Notes: generated by a model from the letters alone, not told the origin. Counted from the first letter of the stretch, positions 18,965 through 29,399 are shown. The stretch is DNA of 64,000 nucleotides from an uncultured beta proteobacterium (GCA_903906695.1 CAIVLG010000037.1:1-64000); one strand, 5' to 3'. Program-made: numbers and translations.

Positions 18965-19768
18965 CATATGAATTTTTCAGATCTGATAATGACGCATATT
19001 GCCTCGAATTCCGATGTCACCATCATGGCCGAATTTCTTGTATTTTTTGCCATTGCCGGAATTTCAATTTCCGCCTTTTCAAACCGATTCTTCTTCGGCA
19101 ACGAGAACATGGATTCCGATGCGCTCTTTGAAACGGTTGAGAAAAGCATATTTGCCTTCCTGGTCTTCTTGCTGGCGATTACCCTCGGTGACGTACGCGC
19201 CAATTTCAGCAAGGCTCAGGACAGTGTTGTCAATGAAACGCTCGAGTTGAGACAATACCTTTTTCTCCTCGACTTGCAGACCAACTCCTTCACCGAGAAT
19301 CAGAAAAGACACTTGAACACGTACATGAAGGCCGTTGTTTCGGATGAATGGCGTTCATTGGCGCAAGCCGATCCGACGCTTTCCCCCAAAACCGATCAGG
19401 CTGTTTTGGATTTGCGTCATTCGGTGCAGCAACAAATACAGGAAGCCGACGTGTCGTCCTATATGGACAGGATTCTGGCGTCTCTAGGAAAACTGGAAAA
19501 CTCCCGACAGCTGAGATACCAACTGGCCACCGCTTCGTCACCGCGGATATTCTGGCTCTACATCGCCATCCTGATGCTGTTGGGCAGCGTCATGGCAGGG
19601 CGTACCAAACTGGACATGCGTCGCGCTGGCGTCCTTGGTGCCTACTTCGGTGCCTTGGGTATGGTCGTCGCGCTGATCATGATTCTGGATCAGCCTTTCA
19701 GGGGAGAAACCAGTGTTTCCAGCGAACCTTTTCGCAGGGTGATTGAGCAGATGGCTATAGCCAATTGA
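18965..19768 (+). CDS. DUF4239/bestrophin-like membrane protein
   Basis: TM segments plus C-terminal LIMILDQPFRGETSVSSEPFRRVIEQM, characteristic of DUF4239. Start uncertain (18953, 18962 or 18968). Confidence 0.65.
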   Translation, partial: HMNFSDLIMTHIASNSDVTIMAEFLVFFAIAGISISAFSNRFFFGNENMDSDALFETVEKSIFAFLVFLLAITLGDVRANFSKAQDSVVNETLELRQYLFLLDLQTNSFTENQKRHLNTYMKAVVSDEWRSLAQADPTLSPKTDQAVLDLRHSVQQQIQEADVSSYMDRILASLGKLENSRQLRYQLATASSPRIFWLYIAILMLLGSVMAGRTKLDMRRAGVLGAYFGALGMVVALIMILDQPFRGETSVSSEPFRRVIEQMAIAN

Positions 19769-19777
19769 ATTGGCATG

Positions 19778-21145
19778 TCAGATCTCACCCTGGCCCGCAG
19801 CTGCATGCGTGACCCCGAACTGCCTGAGGATCGCATTGCCCCTTAGCACGGCAGCGTCAAGGCCCTCCTTGACGGTCTTCTTGCCAGTAAAGATGTTCTC
19901 CAGTTCCATTTCGATGGCCTCGCGAATCTGGGTGTAGTTGCCCAGACGCAGGCCCCGACTGGCCAGGGTGGGTTTGGCGTTCAGCAACTGGCTCACGCCG
20001 GTCCACTGCTCAGGGTTATTCCTGTAGAAGGCGCCGTTCTCCAGGCCAGTGACGGCCGCCTGAGTGATCGGCAAATAGCCTGTGGTGGCGGCCCACCAGG
20101 CCTGCTGAGGCGGTTCGGCGACGAACTTCAGAAACTGCGCGACGCCCTTGTAGTCCGCCGTCTCGCGCCCCCGCAGCACCCACAGGGTCGCGCCGCCCAA
20201 GGCGGTGTTCGCTTTCGGGTATGGCGCGCCCCAGTGCGGCAGTTGGCTGGTCGTCCAGTCGAACCTGAGAGATTTCTTGAAGCCACCGATGGACCCCGAC
20301 GACTGCACGAGCATCGCGCAATCGCCATTGATGAACTTTAGATCTGGCTCATCGATTCGTCCGCCATAGGAGAAGATGTTTTCCTTCTGCCACCTGGCAA
20401 GGGCGCCCACTTGCATGAGGCCAAAGTCGCTGTTGATGAGGAGCTTCGTGTCAAGGGCGGCATAGCCGTTCTGATTGGTGGCAAAGGGCTGGTCGTGCCA
20501 GGCAAAAGTGTTCTCAAGCATGGTCCAGGACGGCCACGAAGTAGTAAAACCGCATCGGGCAGCACCGGCGGCCAGTATCTTTCTGGATGTGGTCTCGACC
20601 TCCTGCCAGGTGGCTGGCGGCGTGTCGCCGAGCCCGGCGTTCTTGAAGATGTCCTTGTTGTAGTAGAGAATCGGCGTCGAGACGTTGAATGGCATCGACG
20701 AAAGCGTGCCGTCCTTCGCGTAATAGCCGGTGACCGCCTCGATAAAGTCGGCCCAGTTGGGCTCGATTTTGTGCTGATGCATCAAGCGATGGACCGGGAC
20801 GATGGCGTCCGACAGCATCATGCTCAGGGTGCCGACTTCGTAGACTTGGACGATGTGCGGCGAGCTCTTCTGTCGGTAGGCCGACATGGCCGCGGCCTGC
20901 ACCTCCGGATACGTCCCTTTGTAACGCGCCTTGACCTCGAAATCCGGCTGGCCGTCGTTGAACCGTTTCACCAGTTCATTGACCGCCTCGCCGAGCTGGC
21001 CGTCCATGGCGTGCCAGAAGGAAATCTCGGTCCTGGCCTGTGCGCTGCAGACCCCTGCGAATAGGGCCATCATGGCGACAGCGATGAGTCGCATGCCCAG
21101 GCTGATGCGGCAACTCAATACGCTTGCGATACAAGATGACTTCAT
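19778..21145 (-). CDS. ugpB: ABC transporter substrate-binding protein, sn-glycerol-3-phosphate type
   Basis: Signal peptide then ARTEISFWHAMDGQLGEAVNELVKRFNDGQPDFEVKARYKGTYPEVQAAAMSAYRQKSSPHIVQVYEVGT...GTLSSMPFNVSTPILYYNKDIFKNAGL. Start MKSS overlaps the upstream stop codon. Confidence 0.88.
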   Translation of the reverse strand: MKSSCIASVLSCRISLGMRLIAVAMMALFAGVCSAQARTEISFWHAMDGQLGEAVNELVKRFNDGQPDFEVKARYKGTYPEVQAAAMSAYRQKSSPHIVQVYEVGTLSMMLSDAIVPVHRLMHQHKIEPNWADFIEAVTGYYAKDGTLSSMPFNVSTPILYYNKDIFKNAGLGDTPPATWQEVETTSRKILAAGAARCGFTTSWPSWTMLENTFAWHDQPFATNQNGYAALDTKLLINSDFGLMQVGALARWQKENIFSYGGRIDEPDLKFINGDCAMLVQSSGSIGGFKKSLRFDWTTSQLPHWGAPYPKANTALGGATLWVLRGRETADYKGVAQFLKFVAEPPQQAWWAATTGYLPITQAAVTGLENGAFYRNNPEQWTGVSQLLNAKPTLASRGLRLGNYTQIREAIEMELENIFTGKKTVKEGLDAAVLRGNAILRQFGVTHAAAGQGEI

Positions 21146-22710
21146 TGAGAAACGCCCTTGGTCGCCGGTCGGTCGGCCAGGAAATCCTGGATCGTCCGCT
21201 GGTTCTGCAGCACCACCTTGGCCGCCGCGGCGTGCAGCAACTGCCGGTCGCACTCGGACTCCATCATGAATTTCGTCGGGATCTCGGCCAGGCGCTGTTG
21301 CACTTCCTCCGGTGAGGTCAAGGGCGGCTTCTCAGTGCGGCAGGCCTCAGGCAGATCGCTGAGATCATCGTCCCAGCGCGCGCTCTCGTGGTTGAGGAAC
21401 AGGATGCGAAGGGTCGAGTCATCTGGAAACACTCCTTCGACCTGAAGGCTGCGGTAAAAGAGGGACCAATACGCCGTTGCCCGCTCCTCCATCACCTTGG
21501 GGATGCGGGAGAAATCGTAGTTGAAGATGGTCCATGGCTGGCTGCGCTGCCTGAGCTGCTTGAAACCGACCGAGAAGGGGTAGGAGCTGTTGAAGGCGAG
21601 GATCAGGGCGCGGCGCGCTTTGTGATCCTGTATCTGCTTCTGGAACGTGAACAACAGGGACTCCAGGCCGAGGTTTTCATAGAGTCCGCCATCCCCGGTG
21701 TGCCAGTAATCCAGTTCGTCGCCCACCGTAAACGTGATCGGCCCCACCAGGGGCGGGAACGAAGCCGAAGCGGTGGCTGCTACCGCCACCTTCAGGGGGC
21801 AGGGGTCGATCTGCAGTTCCAGCGGAGACACTGGCAGCAGTGATTCCCAGCGCTTCTTCATGACCTCAGGGTAGCTGCGGGTAATCCCCCTGCTGACCAT
21901 CGACCGTTCCAGATCCTCAATGAAATCGTATTGGGCCGCATCAGGGGGCAGCGTGGTGAACACCAGCCGCCGGCCGCTGTTGTAGAGCGTGCTGTTGATG
22001 ATCAGCGCAGGGCTGTCCCCGCTCTTTTGTCGCGCTGCCAGGTCGGCGAAGGTGCCAGGACCCAGCAGACTCTCCTCGAGAATCTCATGCAGCGATTGGG
22101 CCGCCAGGGCCGAGTTGAGAATGAACCGGCCCGATCCGAGCTGGCGCCAGATCAGTGCGCTCTGGAAGTCCTGCGCCAGCTTGGCCTGGAAATCGGTGAA
22201 AAACGTCTGGTAGGCCTGCGTCATGGTCCCGTCTGAGCCGAGAACCGGCGTCTGGTGGGCAGGCTTATGCAGCGCATAGTAAGCTGCCGACAGCCCCCCC
22301 CCGGACACACTGGAGAGGTAGGAGACTTGTTCCAGAACCGATCCACCCTGGGGTGATGGCAGTCTGCCCAGCGCCTCCAGACCGGCAGCGCCGTAGAGTG
22401 CCGCCCGGCTGCCGCCGCCAGACAGGGCAACGCCGACAACGGTGTCCTGCTGGGCGCCCGGCGTGATGCACTTTGTCTCCGAGCCGGCTTTGGGCAGACG
22501 GGTGATCTCGGGTGAGGCGCATGCCGTCAGCAACAGCGCGCCTGCAACCCAGATTGCGGCCAGGAGAACGCGGTATCGACGCCCGGCAACCCGGGTTCGA
22601 TCCCTGTTCAGGGATCGGCAGAGGGTCACCAAGTGCGTCGAAGACTTCGATTTCATGGGTATAGAGATTTCAGCTTCTGAGTCATCGCCGGGCTCAATGA
22701 ACTGATCCAA
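21142..22710 (-). CDS. Patatin-like phospholipase, predicted lipoprotein
   Basis: Lipobox-like LLLTACAS; oxyanion VVGVALSGGGSRAALYGAAGLEAL; GxSxG-type SYLSSVSGGGLSA; DGGLYENLGLESLL. Confidence 0.82.
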   Translation of the reverse strand: MDQFIEPGDDSEAEISIPMKSKSSTHLVTLCRSLNRDRTRVAGRRYRVLLAAIWVAGALLLTACASPEITRLPKAGSETKCITPGAQQDTVVGVALSGGGSRAALYGAAGLEALGRLPSPQGGSVLEQVSYLSSVSGGGLSAAYYALHKPAHQTPVLGSDGTMTQAYQTFFTDFQAKLAQDFQSALIWRQLGSGRFILNSALAAQSLHEILEESLLGPGTFADLAARQKSGDSPALIINSTLYNSGRRLVFTTLPPDAAQYDFIEDLERSMVSRGITRSYPEVMKKRWESLLPVSPLELQIDPCPLKVAVAATASASFPPLVGPITFTVGDELDYWHTGDGGLYENLGLESLLFTFQKQIQDHKARRALILAFNSSYPFSVGFKQLRQRSQPWTIFNYDFSRIPKVMEERATAYWSLFYRSLQVEGVFPDDSTLRILFLNHESARWDDDLSDLPEACRTEKPPLTSPEEVQQRLAEIPTKFMMESECDRQLLHAAAAKVVLQNQRTIQDFLADRPATKGVSQ

Positions 22711-22755
22711 AGCATATCAGACGCGCCACCGTTCTGATCTGGTACGCTTGGCACG

Positions 22756-23973
22756 ATGTCATCGCAACGCCCATTAGCTCCCATGGCACCCGGCCTGACC
22801 ATCGTTTTGCTGTCGCTGCTACTGGGCCTGCAACCGATCACCACCGACCTGTACTTGCCGGCCTTGCCGGCGCTGACCGAGGGCTTTGGCGCCAGCATGG
22901 CGCAAGCGCAGCTGACCCTGACTGCGCTGCTGCTGGCCTTTGGTCTGTCGCAACTGATCTGGGGCCCGCTGTCGGACCGCTTTGGTCGGCGCCCAGTGCT
23001 GCTGGTCGGCCTCTGCTCGTACGTGCTGGCGTCGATTGCCAGCACGCTGTCACCGACCATGGAGGCACTGATCTTCTGGCGCACGCTGCAAGGCGCTGCC
23101 ATGGGCGCGGCGGTGATGTGCGCGCGTGCCATCGTGCGCGACCTGTACGCCCCGCTGGAGGGCGCGCGCGTCATGTCCAAGGGCCTGAGTGGCCTGGGCC
23201 TGGTTGCGTGCCTCAGTCCACCATTGGGCGGTCTGCTGTCAGACCTTTTCAGCTGGCGCATATCCTTGCTCGTGCTGGCCATTTTCTCCGCTGCCAGCCT
23301 GGGTCTGGTGGCCTCGCGCTACGTCGAGACCCTGCCGCAAAAGAACCTGCAGGCCCTGCAACCGGCGAGCCTGCTGCGCAGCTGGCTCGCGATTCTGCGG
23401 CACCCGACCTTTGTCGCCTTCTCGGCGCTGTCATCGGCCTCCTACGGCGGCCTCTTCACCTTCCTGGCCAGCGGCTCCTTTGTCTTCATCAAAGTGCTCG
23501 GTTTGAGCAAGACGCATTACGGCCTGCTGATGTTCTCGATGGCCTTCACCTACCTGCTGGGAACCTTCTTGTGCCGGCGCTTGCTGGCACGTTTCGATGT
23601 GCGCCAGACGGTGGCGATCGCCGGTGCGCTGAGCCTGTCGGGTGGTACCTTGATGGGCCTGTTGGCATTGGCCGGCTGGCACAGCAGTTGGGCCATCATG
23701 GCGCCGTTCTACCTGTTCATGCTGGGTCACGGCATCCACCAGCCGTGCAGCCAGAGCGGCGCGGTCGGACCCTTCCCGCAATCCGCCGGTGCCGCATCGG
23801 CGCTGAACGGCTTTCTGATGATGCTGGTCGCCTTCATGATCGGCAGCTGGCTTGGCACGCACATGGACGGCAGCGTTTTCCCGCTGGTCTACGGCATCTG
23901 GTTCTGGAGCGTGCTGATCGCGGCCGCAGCCTGGACTCTGGTGCAAACACAGGGGACACCGCGTGGCCAGTGA
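22756..23973 (+). CDS. MFS multidrug transporter, Bcr/CflA-like
   Basis: [69 protein letters not shown]. Confidence 0.9.
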   Translation: MSSQRPLAPMAPGLTIVLLSLLLGLQPITTDLYLPALPALTEGFGASMAQAQLTLTALLLAFGLSQLIWGPLSDRFGRRPVLLVGLCSYVLASIASTLSPTMEALIFWRTLQGAAMGAAVMCARAIVRDLYAPLEGARVMSKGLSGLGLVACLSPPLGGLLSDLFSWRISLLVLAIFSAASLGLVASRYVETLPQKNLQALQPASLLRSWLAILRHPTFVAFSALSSASYGGLFTFLASGSFVFIKVLGLSKTHYGLLMFSMAFTYLLGTFLCRRLLARFDVRQTVAIAGALSLSGGTLMGLLALAGWHSSWAIMAPFYLFMLGHGIHQPCSQSGAVGPFPQSAGAASALNGFLMMLVAFMIGSWLGTHMDGSVFPLVYGIWFWSVLIAAAAWTLVQTQGTPRGQ

Positions 23974-24949
23974 AGCGCCACTGCGCTACCTGGCTTTGGC
24001 CGGTCCAACCGCCTCGGGCAAGACCGCGGCAGCGATGGCGATCGCGCGGCAGCACGCGGTGGAGATCGTCAGCGTCGATTCGGCCCTGGTCTATCGCGGC
24101 ATGGACATCGGCACCGCCAAGCCCTCACCTGCCGAACGGGCCGCCGTGGCGCACCATCTGATCGACATTCGCGACCCGCTGCAGGCCTACAGCGCCGCCG
24201 AGTTTGCCAGCGATGCACGCTCGCTGATCGCCGACATCACGGCACGCGGCAAATTGGCGCTGCTGGTCGGCGGCACCATGCTTTACTTCAAGGCCCTGAT
24301 CGACGGACTCGATGCGATGCCAGCGGCCGACGTCGGCATTCGGGCGGCGCTGGAACAGGAAGCGAAGGAAATCGGCTGGCCGGGCCTGCACTCCAGACTT
24401 GCTTTGGTGGACCCGATCACGGCGGCACGCCTGCAACCAAGCGATGCACAGCGCATCAGCCGCTCACTCGAAGTCTTTCAGCTCACGGGACAGCCACTGT
24501 CGTCGTTGCACACGGCAAAAGCAAGAACCAGCCACGCCACTTCGATGGTCGACGACCGTTTGCTGATTTCCCTGGAACCGACCGAGCGACTCTGGCTGCA
24601 TCAGCGCATTGCGCAGCGCTTCGAGGCGATGCTGGCCCAAGGCTTGGTCGACGAAGTGAAAGCCCTGCGCCAGCGCGACGACCTGCATGCCGACTTGCCG
24701 GCGATGCGCTGCGTCGGCTACCGGCAAGCCTGGGACTATTTGGACGCGCACCAAGCGCGCGGGCTCGACGACGCAGCCGGTCTGCACGAACTGCTTGAGA
24801 AAGGTATTTTCGCCACGCGCCAGCTCGCCAAGCGCCAGCTTACCTGGCTGCGTTCCATGCCTGAGCGCCAGGTCGTCGCCTGCGAGTCACCCGATGTGCT
24901 GGCGCAGGTGCTGCGCCTGACCGACTCGTTTTCGAGCACCCTCAGATGA
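23963..24949 (+). CDS. miaA: tRNA dimethylallyltransferase
   Basis: [47 protein letters not shown]...[22 protein letters not shown]. Confidence 0.95.
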   Translation: MASEAPLRYLALAGPTASGKTAAAMAIARQHAVEIVSVDSALVYRGMDIGTAKPSPAERAAVAHHLIDIRDPLQAYSAAEFASDARSLIADITARGKLALLVGGTMLYFKALIDGLDAMPAADVGIRAALEQEAKEIGWPGLHSRLALVDPITAARLQPSDAQRISRSLEVFQLTGQPLSSLHTAKARTSHATSMVDDRLLISLEPTERLWLHQRIAQRFEAMLAQGLVDEVKALRQRDDLHADLPAMRCVGYRQAWDYLDAHQARGLDDAAGLHELLEKGIFATRQLAKRQLTWLRSMPERQVVACESPDVLAQVLRLTDSFSSTLR

Positions 24950-25617
24950 GCCTGATCATTAGCGACTTGAGCAAGCGCTATGGCGAAGTCGCCGTCTTCA
25001 GCGGCGTATCAATGAGCGTTGCGCGCGGCGAGTTTGTCGCCATCGTCGGCGAGTCCGGTGTCGGCAAATCAACGCTGCTCAACTGCATGGCCGGCCTGGA
25101 CCACTGGAACAGCGGATCAGTCACCCTCGACGGACTCGATCTGGGCGGTCTCAGTGACAACCAGAGCGCGCGTCTGCGACGTGAAAAAACCGGCTTTGTG
25201 TTCCAGGCATTTCATGTGCTGCCGCATCTGGACGTGGCGCAAAACGTGGCGCTGCCGCTGCTGCTGTTGGGCCAGCCCGATGACGTCCGCGTACAAGCCA
25301 TGCTGGAGGCGGTTGGGCTGGCCGGTCTGGGGCTGCGGCTGCCGCAGCAACTCAGCGGCGGGCAATTGCAGCGCGTCGCGATTGCGCGCGCCCTGGTACA
25401 CCGCCCTTCCCTGCTGCTGGCCGACGAGCCGACCGGCAACCTTGACCCGGCCACCGCCACCAAAGTGATGGACGTGCTGATCGCCCAGACCCGCGAACAC
25501 AGCGCCTCGCTGGTGCTGGTGACCCATTCAGAAGCCGCCGCCACCCGCGCCGACCGGGTGCTACAGCTCAGCAGCACCGGCTGTGTTGAACGCGCTCAGT
25601 CAATCGCCAGTCGCTGA
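24946..25617 (+). CDS. ABC transporter ATP-binding protein (LolD/YbbA-like)
   Basis: Walker [19 protein letters not shown]; signature [32 protein letters not shown]. Confidence 0.9.
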   Translation: MSLIISDLSKRYGEVAVFSGVSMSVARGEFVAIVGESGVGKSTLLNCMAGLDHWNSGSVTLDGLDLGGLSDNQSARLRREKTGFVFQAFHVLPHLDVAQNVALPLLLLGQPDDVRVQAMLEAVGLAGLGLRLPQQLSGGQLQRVAIARALVHRPSLLLADEPTGNLDPATATKVMDVLIAQTREHSASLVLVTHSEAAATRADRVLQLSSTGCVERAQSIASR

Positions 25618-26027
25618 ACACCGCCGGCCACCACTTTTTTGGGCAGCGTCAGCGTCAGCACGCCGTTGTCGTATTTGGCTTTGGCTTGCGCCGGGTCGAT
25701 ATCCTGCGGTAACTGGAAGCTGCGCGAGACGGCGCCCAAATAGCGTTCGCTGCGCAGCGACTTTTCGTCCTTGCCGGTGCTGTCCTGCTGTTTCACTTCG
25801 GCACGCAGCGTCACGACGCTGCCGTCGAGCGACACCTGAATTTCTTCCTTGCTGACGCCCGGTACTTCGGCATGCACGGTGTAGCCAGCTTCGGTTTCCT
25901 TCACGTCGATCTTGATCTGCGACGGGCTCGGCAGCGGATCGCCGTGCAGCGGCTTGACATAGAAACCAGGCGCCACGTCATGAAAGAAATCGTCAAACAA
26001 ATTTCCGCGTCTCATCAGTGCGTTCAT
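25596..26027 (-). CDS. Small heat-shock protein Hsp20/alpha-crystallin
   Basis: IKIDVKETEAGYTVHAEVPGVSKEEIQVSLDGSVVTLRAEVKQQ...KYDNGVLTLTLPKK. Start preceded by AAGGAG. Confidence 0.92.
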   Translation of the reverse strand: MNALMRRGNLFDDFFHDVAPGFYVKPLHGDPLPSPSQIKIDVKETEAGYTVHAEVPGVSKEEIQVSLDGSVVTLRAEVKQQDSTGKDEKSLRSERYLGAVSRSFQLPQDIDPAQAKAKYDNGVLTLTLPKKVVAGGVQRLAID

Positions 26028-26164
26028 TGATCTACTCCTTGCGTTGATCGCCATACCCACATCCCGCAACCGCCACGACTGCGGGTCCCAGCACTCAATA
26101 TGGGTCAGGCGTGAACGCTTGCAAGGGTGTTCCGCAAGGTGTTTGACAATAATCAAAGCCGCGC

Positions 26165-26599
26165 TCAATCGCGGGCGTAATCGTCCAGCCCCACAACGCC
26201 AATTTTTTCCAGCCCCAGTCGCTGCGCGGCACTGAGCACGTTGGCGACGGTGTCGTACTTGGCGCTGCGGTGTGCCCGCACATGAATCTCGGGTTGCTCC
26301 TGCAATTGCGCCGCCGCCTTCAGCTGCAGATAGAGTGCGCCGCGGTCCTCCAGCGCCTGCCCGTTCCAGAACAACTGATTTTCGGCCGTCACCACGATCT
26401 TCACAATGGTCGGTTCCCGGCTCAGCGGCGGCGGCAAGCCGGTCGGCATTTCCATGTTGACCGAATGCAACTGAATCGGAATCGTGATGATGAACATCAC
26501 CAGCAGCACGAGCAGCACGTCGATCAACGGCGTAATGTTGACCGCCGTGCTGAATTCCGGCTCAGACGGATCAAGCGCTTCGTCAAAGTCGATGGCCAT
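26165..26599 (-). CDS. exbD: Biopolymer transport protein ExbD (copy 1)
   Basis: FSTAVNITPLIDVLLVLLVMFIITIPIQLHSVNMEMPTGLPP. Confidence 0.88.
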   Translation of the reverse strand: MAIDFDEALDPSEPEFSTAVNITPLIDVLLVLLVMFIITIPIQLHSVNMEMPTGLPPPLSREPTIVKIVVTAENQLFWNGQALEDRGALYLQLKAAAQLQEQPEIHVRAHRSAKYDTVANVLSAAQRLGLEKIGVVGLDDYARD

Positions 26600-26842
26600 G
26601 GTTTCCCTTGATTCGCAAGTACAGAACCGAAGTCCAGGCGAGTGCTTGTGTGAGCCCAGGGTGCCGCAGTGGTTGACTCCGCGAATGTCCCCCGGCCTGC
26701 GGCCTCCGCCTTGATTTGGCAAAACCCCAAGTCCACGCTACGCCACGCACTGCATCACCCTCGGCAACCAGAGTCGGTAGTTTGCGCTGCTGGCATACCA
26801 ACCCAGCTTGAAGGATCCGGCCGGTGGGGCGCTCAGCGCAGC

Positions 26843-26939
26843 GAGTTATTGGGGTCAGACACCAATTTCGCTGCGACGCCTTGCGTCGCAACTCACGAGC
26901 CGCAGGCTCGGCGAATTTGGGCTCTGACCCCAAAAACTC
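26843..26939 (-). repeat. REPIN/MITE-like dispersed repeat, copy B
   Basis: Reverse complement of copy A (14248..14348) apart from the central loop. Outer inverted arms extend to about 26813..26984 (GGATCCGGCCGGTGGGGCGCTCAGC vs reverse complement of GCTGAGTGCCCCGCCGGCCTGATCC). Confidence 0.85.
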
Positions 26940-27064
26940 GGGGGACAGCCGCGGAGCTGAGTGCCCCGCCGGCCTGATCCTGCCGCCACAGCGTACGGGA
27001 CCAGGCCTGTCGTCGATTTGGGAAAGATCCATCATCAGTTGAGGAACGTTCGAATGGCCATACA

Positions 27065-27520
27065 TCACTGCGATCTGTCCCGCAGCGTGTCCGAAGCAGG
27101 GTCCGTTACAAACCCGATGCGCGCAATGCCGGCCTGCTGGCAAGCGTAGAGAACGCGCGCCACGGCCTCGTAATCGGCACGCGCATCACCGCGAATATGA
27201 ACCTCGGCCTGCGGCGTTCGAGTGGCGAGCTGCTTCAATTTTTCCTGCAGGCTTTGCGCGTCGCTCAGACGTGCGTCAAACCAATAGCTGGCGCCAGCGG
27301 CGTCGACCGAGATGACAACGGTTTCGGGCTGACTCTGGCGCAACTGATTCGCCTCGCGCGGCAGGCGTACCGCAACCGAGGTATTGATGACCGGGATCGT
27401 GATCAGAAAGATGATCAGCAGTACCAGCATCACGTCGACCAACGGGGTCGTGTTGATCTCCGACAGATCAGCGTCGTCCTCGAAGTCGTCCTCGAAGTCG
27501 TCCTTGTAGCTGATGGCCAT
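27065..27520 (-). CDS. exbD: Biopolymer transport protein ExbD (copy 2)
   Basis: DLSEINTTPLVDVMLVLLIIFLITIPVINTSVAVRLPREANQ. Confidence 0.88.
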   Translation of the reverse strand: MAISYKDDFEDDFEDDADLSEINTTPLVDVMLVLLIIFLITIPVINTSVAVRLPREANQLRQSQPETVVISVDAAGASYWFDARLSDAQSLQEKLKQLATRTPQAEVHIRGDARADYEAVARVLYACQQAGIARIGFVTDPASDTLRDRSQ

Positions 27521-27523
27521 GGC

Positions 27524-28348
27524 TCAAGCGCTCTTGTGGCTGGCTGCCGCCTGCTGCGTTCTGTCGATTTCAACCAGCAATTGGGTGTGCAGCTCCGAGC
27601 CAAAACCCTTGATGGCGTGCAGCGTCACGCGGTTGCGCCGCACCAGAGCGTTGTAGGACAGCACCGCAGGCACCGCCACCGCCAGACCCAGCGCTGTCAT
27701 GATCAGGGCTTCGCCGACCGGGCCGGCGACCTTGTCGATCGAAGCCTGACCGGACACACCAATCGTCACGAGCGCGTTGTAAATGCCCCAGACCGTGCCA
27801 AACAAGCCGACGAATGGCGCCGTGGCACCGATCGTCGCAAGCACCGAAAGCCCTTCCTGGCTGCGCATCTGCAACGTCGCCACCGAGTGCACGATATTCT
27901 GGCTGAGCCAGTGGTTCAGATCGACCTGACCGGCCAGACTGGTGTGCCGACTGGCCGCCTCCAGCGCCGACACCACCATGTGTCGAAACGGGCTCTCCTG
28001 CTCCAGCGCCTCGCTGCGCCGGTGCAGCGCGTCGGCACTGGCAAAAGCATGACTGGCAGCCTGCACCTGCGCATTCAGCTGGCGTTGTGCCAGCCACTTG
28101 GCAATGATGAAATACCAGCTCAGCAATGACATGAGTGCCAGGATCAGCAACGTTGACCTGGCCACCCAGTCGCCCTGCGCCCAGACCGAACGCAGACCGT
28201 AAGGGTTGGCCTGCGCCGTGCTTGGCGCGAAGATGACCGGAGCACCCGACTGGGCCTGCGCCAAACCAACCAGCACGAGGCCGAGCACTAGCAGTAGAAA
28301 CGGCAGCCGGAATCGGGTGCGGGTGGAGACAGGGACGGGTGTGGACAT
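27524..28348 (-). CDS. exbB: MotA/TolQ/ExbB proton channel family protein
   Basis: LSVLATIGATAPFVGLFGTVWGIYNALVTIGVSGQASIDKVAGPVGEALIMTALGLAVAVPAVLSYNALVRRNR. Confidence 0.92.
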   Translation of the reverse strand: MSTPVPVSTRTRFRLPFLLLVLGLVLVGLAQAQSGAPVIFAPSTAQANPYGLRSVWAQGDWVARSTLLILALMSLLSWYFIIAKWLAQRQLNAQVQAASHAFASADALHRRSEALEQESPFRHMVVSALEAASRHTSLAGQVDLNHWLSQNIVHSVATLQMRSQEGLSVLATIGATAPFVGLFGTVWGIYNALVTIGVSGQASIDKVAGPVGEALIMTALGLAVAVPAVLSYNALVRRNRVTLHAIKGFGSELHTQLLVEIDRTQQAAASHKSA

Positions 28349-28400
28349 GATGGTTTCCTGAAAGATTGGGGTAAGGTGTGTGTTCATTTGCACTCGGGCT

Positions 28401-29399
28401 TCATTTGCATTTGTCGCTGAGCGCGGCGATCGGGATCGTGATCGCATTGATCAAACTGCCGTTGACATTCGGGCCTATGCAATCGGGTTTGCCGGCGCCG
28501 CCAACCGCCTCGCCCAGGCGGTCGCGCTGCCTTCCGCCGTTGAGCTGTTCATTGGCCATTTCCGCCAGGCTGCGCTGGCGCGGTGAATTCTGCATGACAT
28601 AAGGATAAAGCTTGGGCGCCGCCGGCCCTGCTGCTGGTCCTGCGGCAGGGCCCGCCGGTGCCGCCCTCGACGGCGCGGCCTGGAAGCCGCCGCCCGCCGG
28701 AACCTCCACCTGCGTGATGGCGGCAGGCCGCGCCGGCGTCGGCGCTGGAACTGGAGCGGCGGCGGGCGCTGCTGCTGGCGCCGGAGGCGGGCCAGGTGCT
28801 GGTGCTGGTGCTGGTGCTGGTGCTGGTGCTGGTGCTGGTGCCGGGGTCGCGTCAAGCACCAGTGCCGGTGCTGGTAACGGCGCTGGCGCCGGGGCGGACT
28901 CGGGTACTGGAGCCGGTGTCGTCTCGGGCACAGGTAGCGGCTTTGGCGCAGGCGCAGGCAGCGCCTCGGGCAGCACTTCCACCTGCGCGATCGGCTCGGG
29001 CTTGGGTTGCTGCAATGGCGTCGGCGCGACGGGCTCCGGCGGCACCACCTCCCTTCGGGCTGGCACTGGCACAGGTGGCACCGGCATGACCGGCTGAATC
29101 TTCAGCTCCACCGGCTTCTCGGGCAGCGGCTCTATCGCCCTGGACTGAATCACGCTCGGCGCTGGCGTAGCGACCGCCGGCTCAGTGATTTCCTTGCGCT
29201 TGGGCACTGGCAGGGGTGCTACTTCGTGGATCGGCTCCGGCGGCTTCTCGGTCTGCAGCGTGATTGGCGCCAGGTACTGCACAACGCTGCGCATCGAGCG
29301 CACCATCGGCGCCGACTGCAGCGCAAACCAGAGCAGGGCCAGATGCAAGGCGCCCGTGGTCAGCAGCGCCGCCCTCGAAATACGCGCCGGCCCGGTCAT
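28401..29399 (-). CDS. tonB: TonB-like energy transducer with a very Pro/Ala-rich linker
   Basis: One N-terminal TM, long PVPVP/APAPAP linker, adjacent to exbB-exbD-exbD. The C-terminal domain is short and atypical. Confidence 0.65.
   Translation of the reverse strand: MTGPARISRAALLTTGALHLALLWFALQSAPMVRSMRSVVQYLAPITLQTEKPPEPIHEVAPLPVPKRKEITEPAVATPAPSVIQSRAIEPLPEKPVELKIQPVMPVPPVPVPARREVVPPEPVAPTPLQQPKPEPIAQVEVLPEALPAPAPKPLPVPETTPAPVPESAPAPAPLPAPALVLDATPAPAPAPAPAPAPAPAPGPPPAPAAAPAAAPVPAPTPARPAAITQVEVPAGGGFQAAPSRAAPAGPAAGPAAGPAAPKLYPYVMQNSPRQRSLAEMANEQLNGGRQRDRLGEAVGGAGKPDCIGPNVNGSLINAITIPIAALSDKCK
28795..28842 (-). repeat. Hexanucleotide tandem repeat (GGTGCT)7 plus GGTGCC within tonB
   Basis: Seven perfect GGTGCT units (28795-28836) and one variant, encoding the (AP)n stretch. 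Confidence 0.95.

Noticed and set aside
26583-27143. 186-aa minus ORF containing SQRNWCLTPITR
   Set aside because: Read-through of the REPIN-like repeat and non-coding gap; the same peptide appears at copy A in unrelated ORFs.
28795-28842. Possible CRISPR-like array
   Set aside because: Direct 6-bp microsatellite with no spacers; coding in frame.
28612-29097. Gly/Ala-rich 161-aa plus ORF (GAGAGAG)
   Set aside because: Antisense shadow of the Pro/Ala-rich tonB linker.
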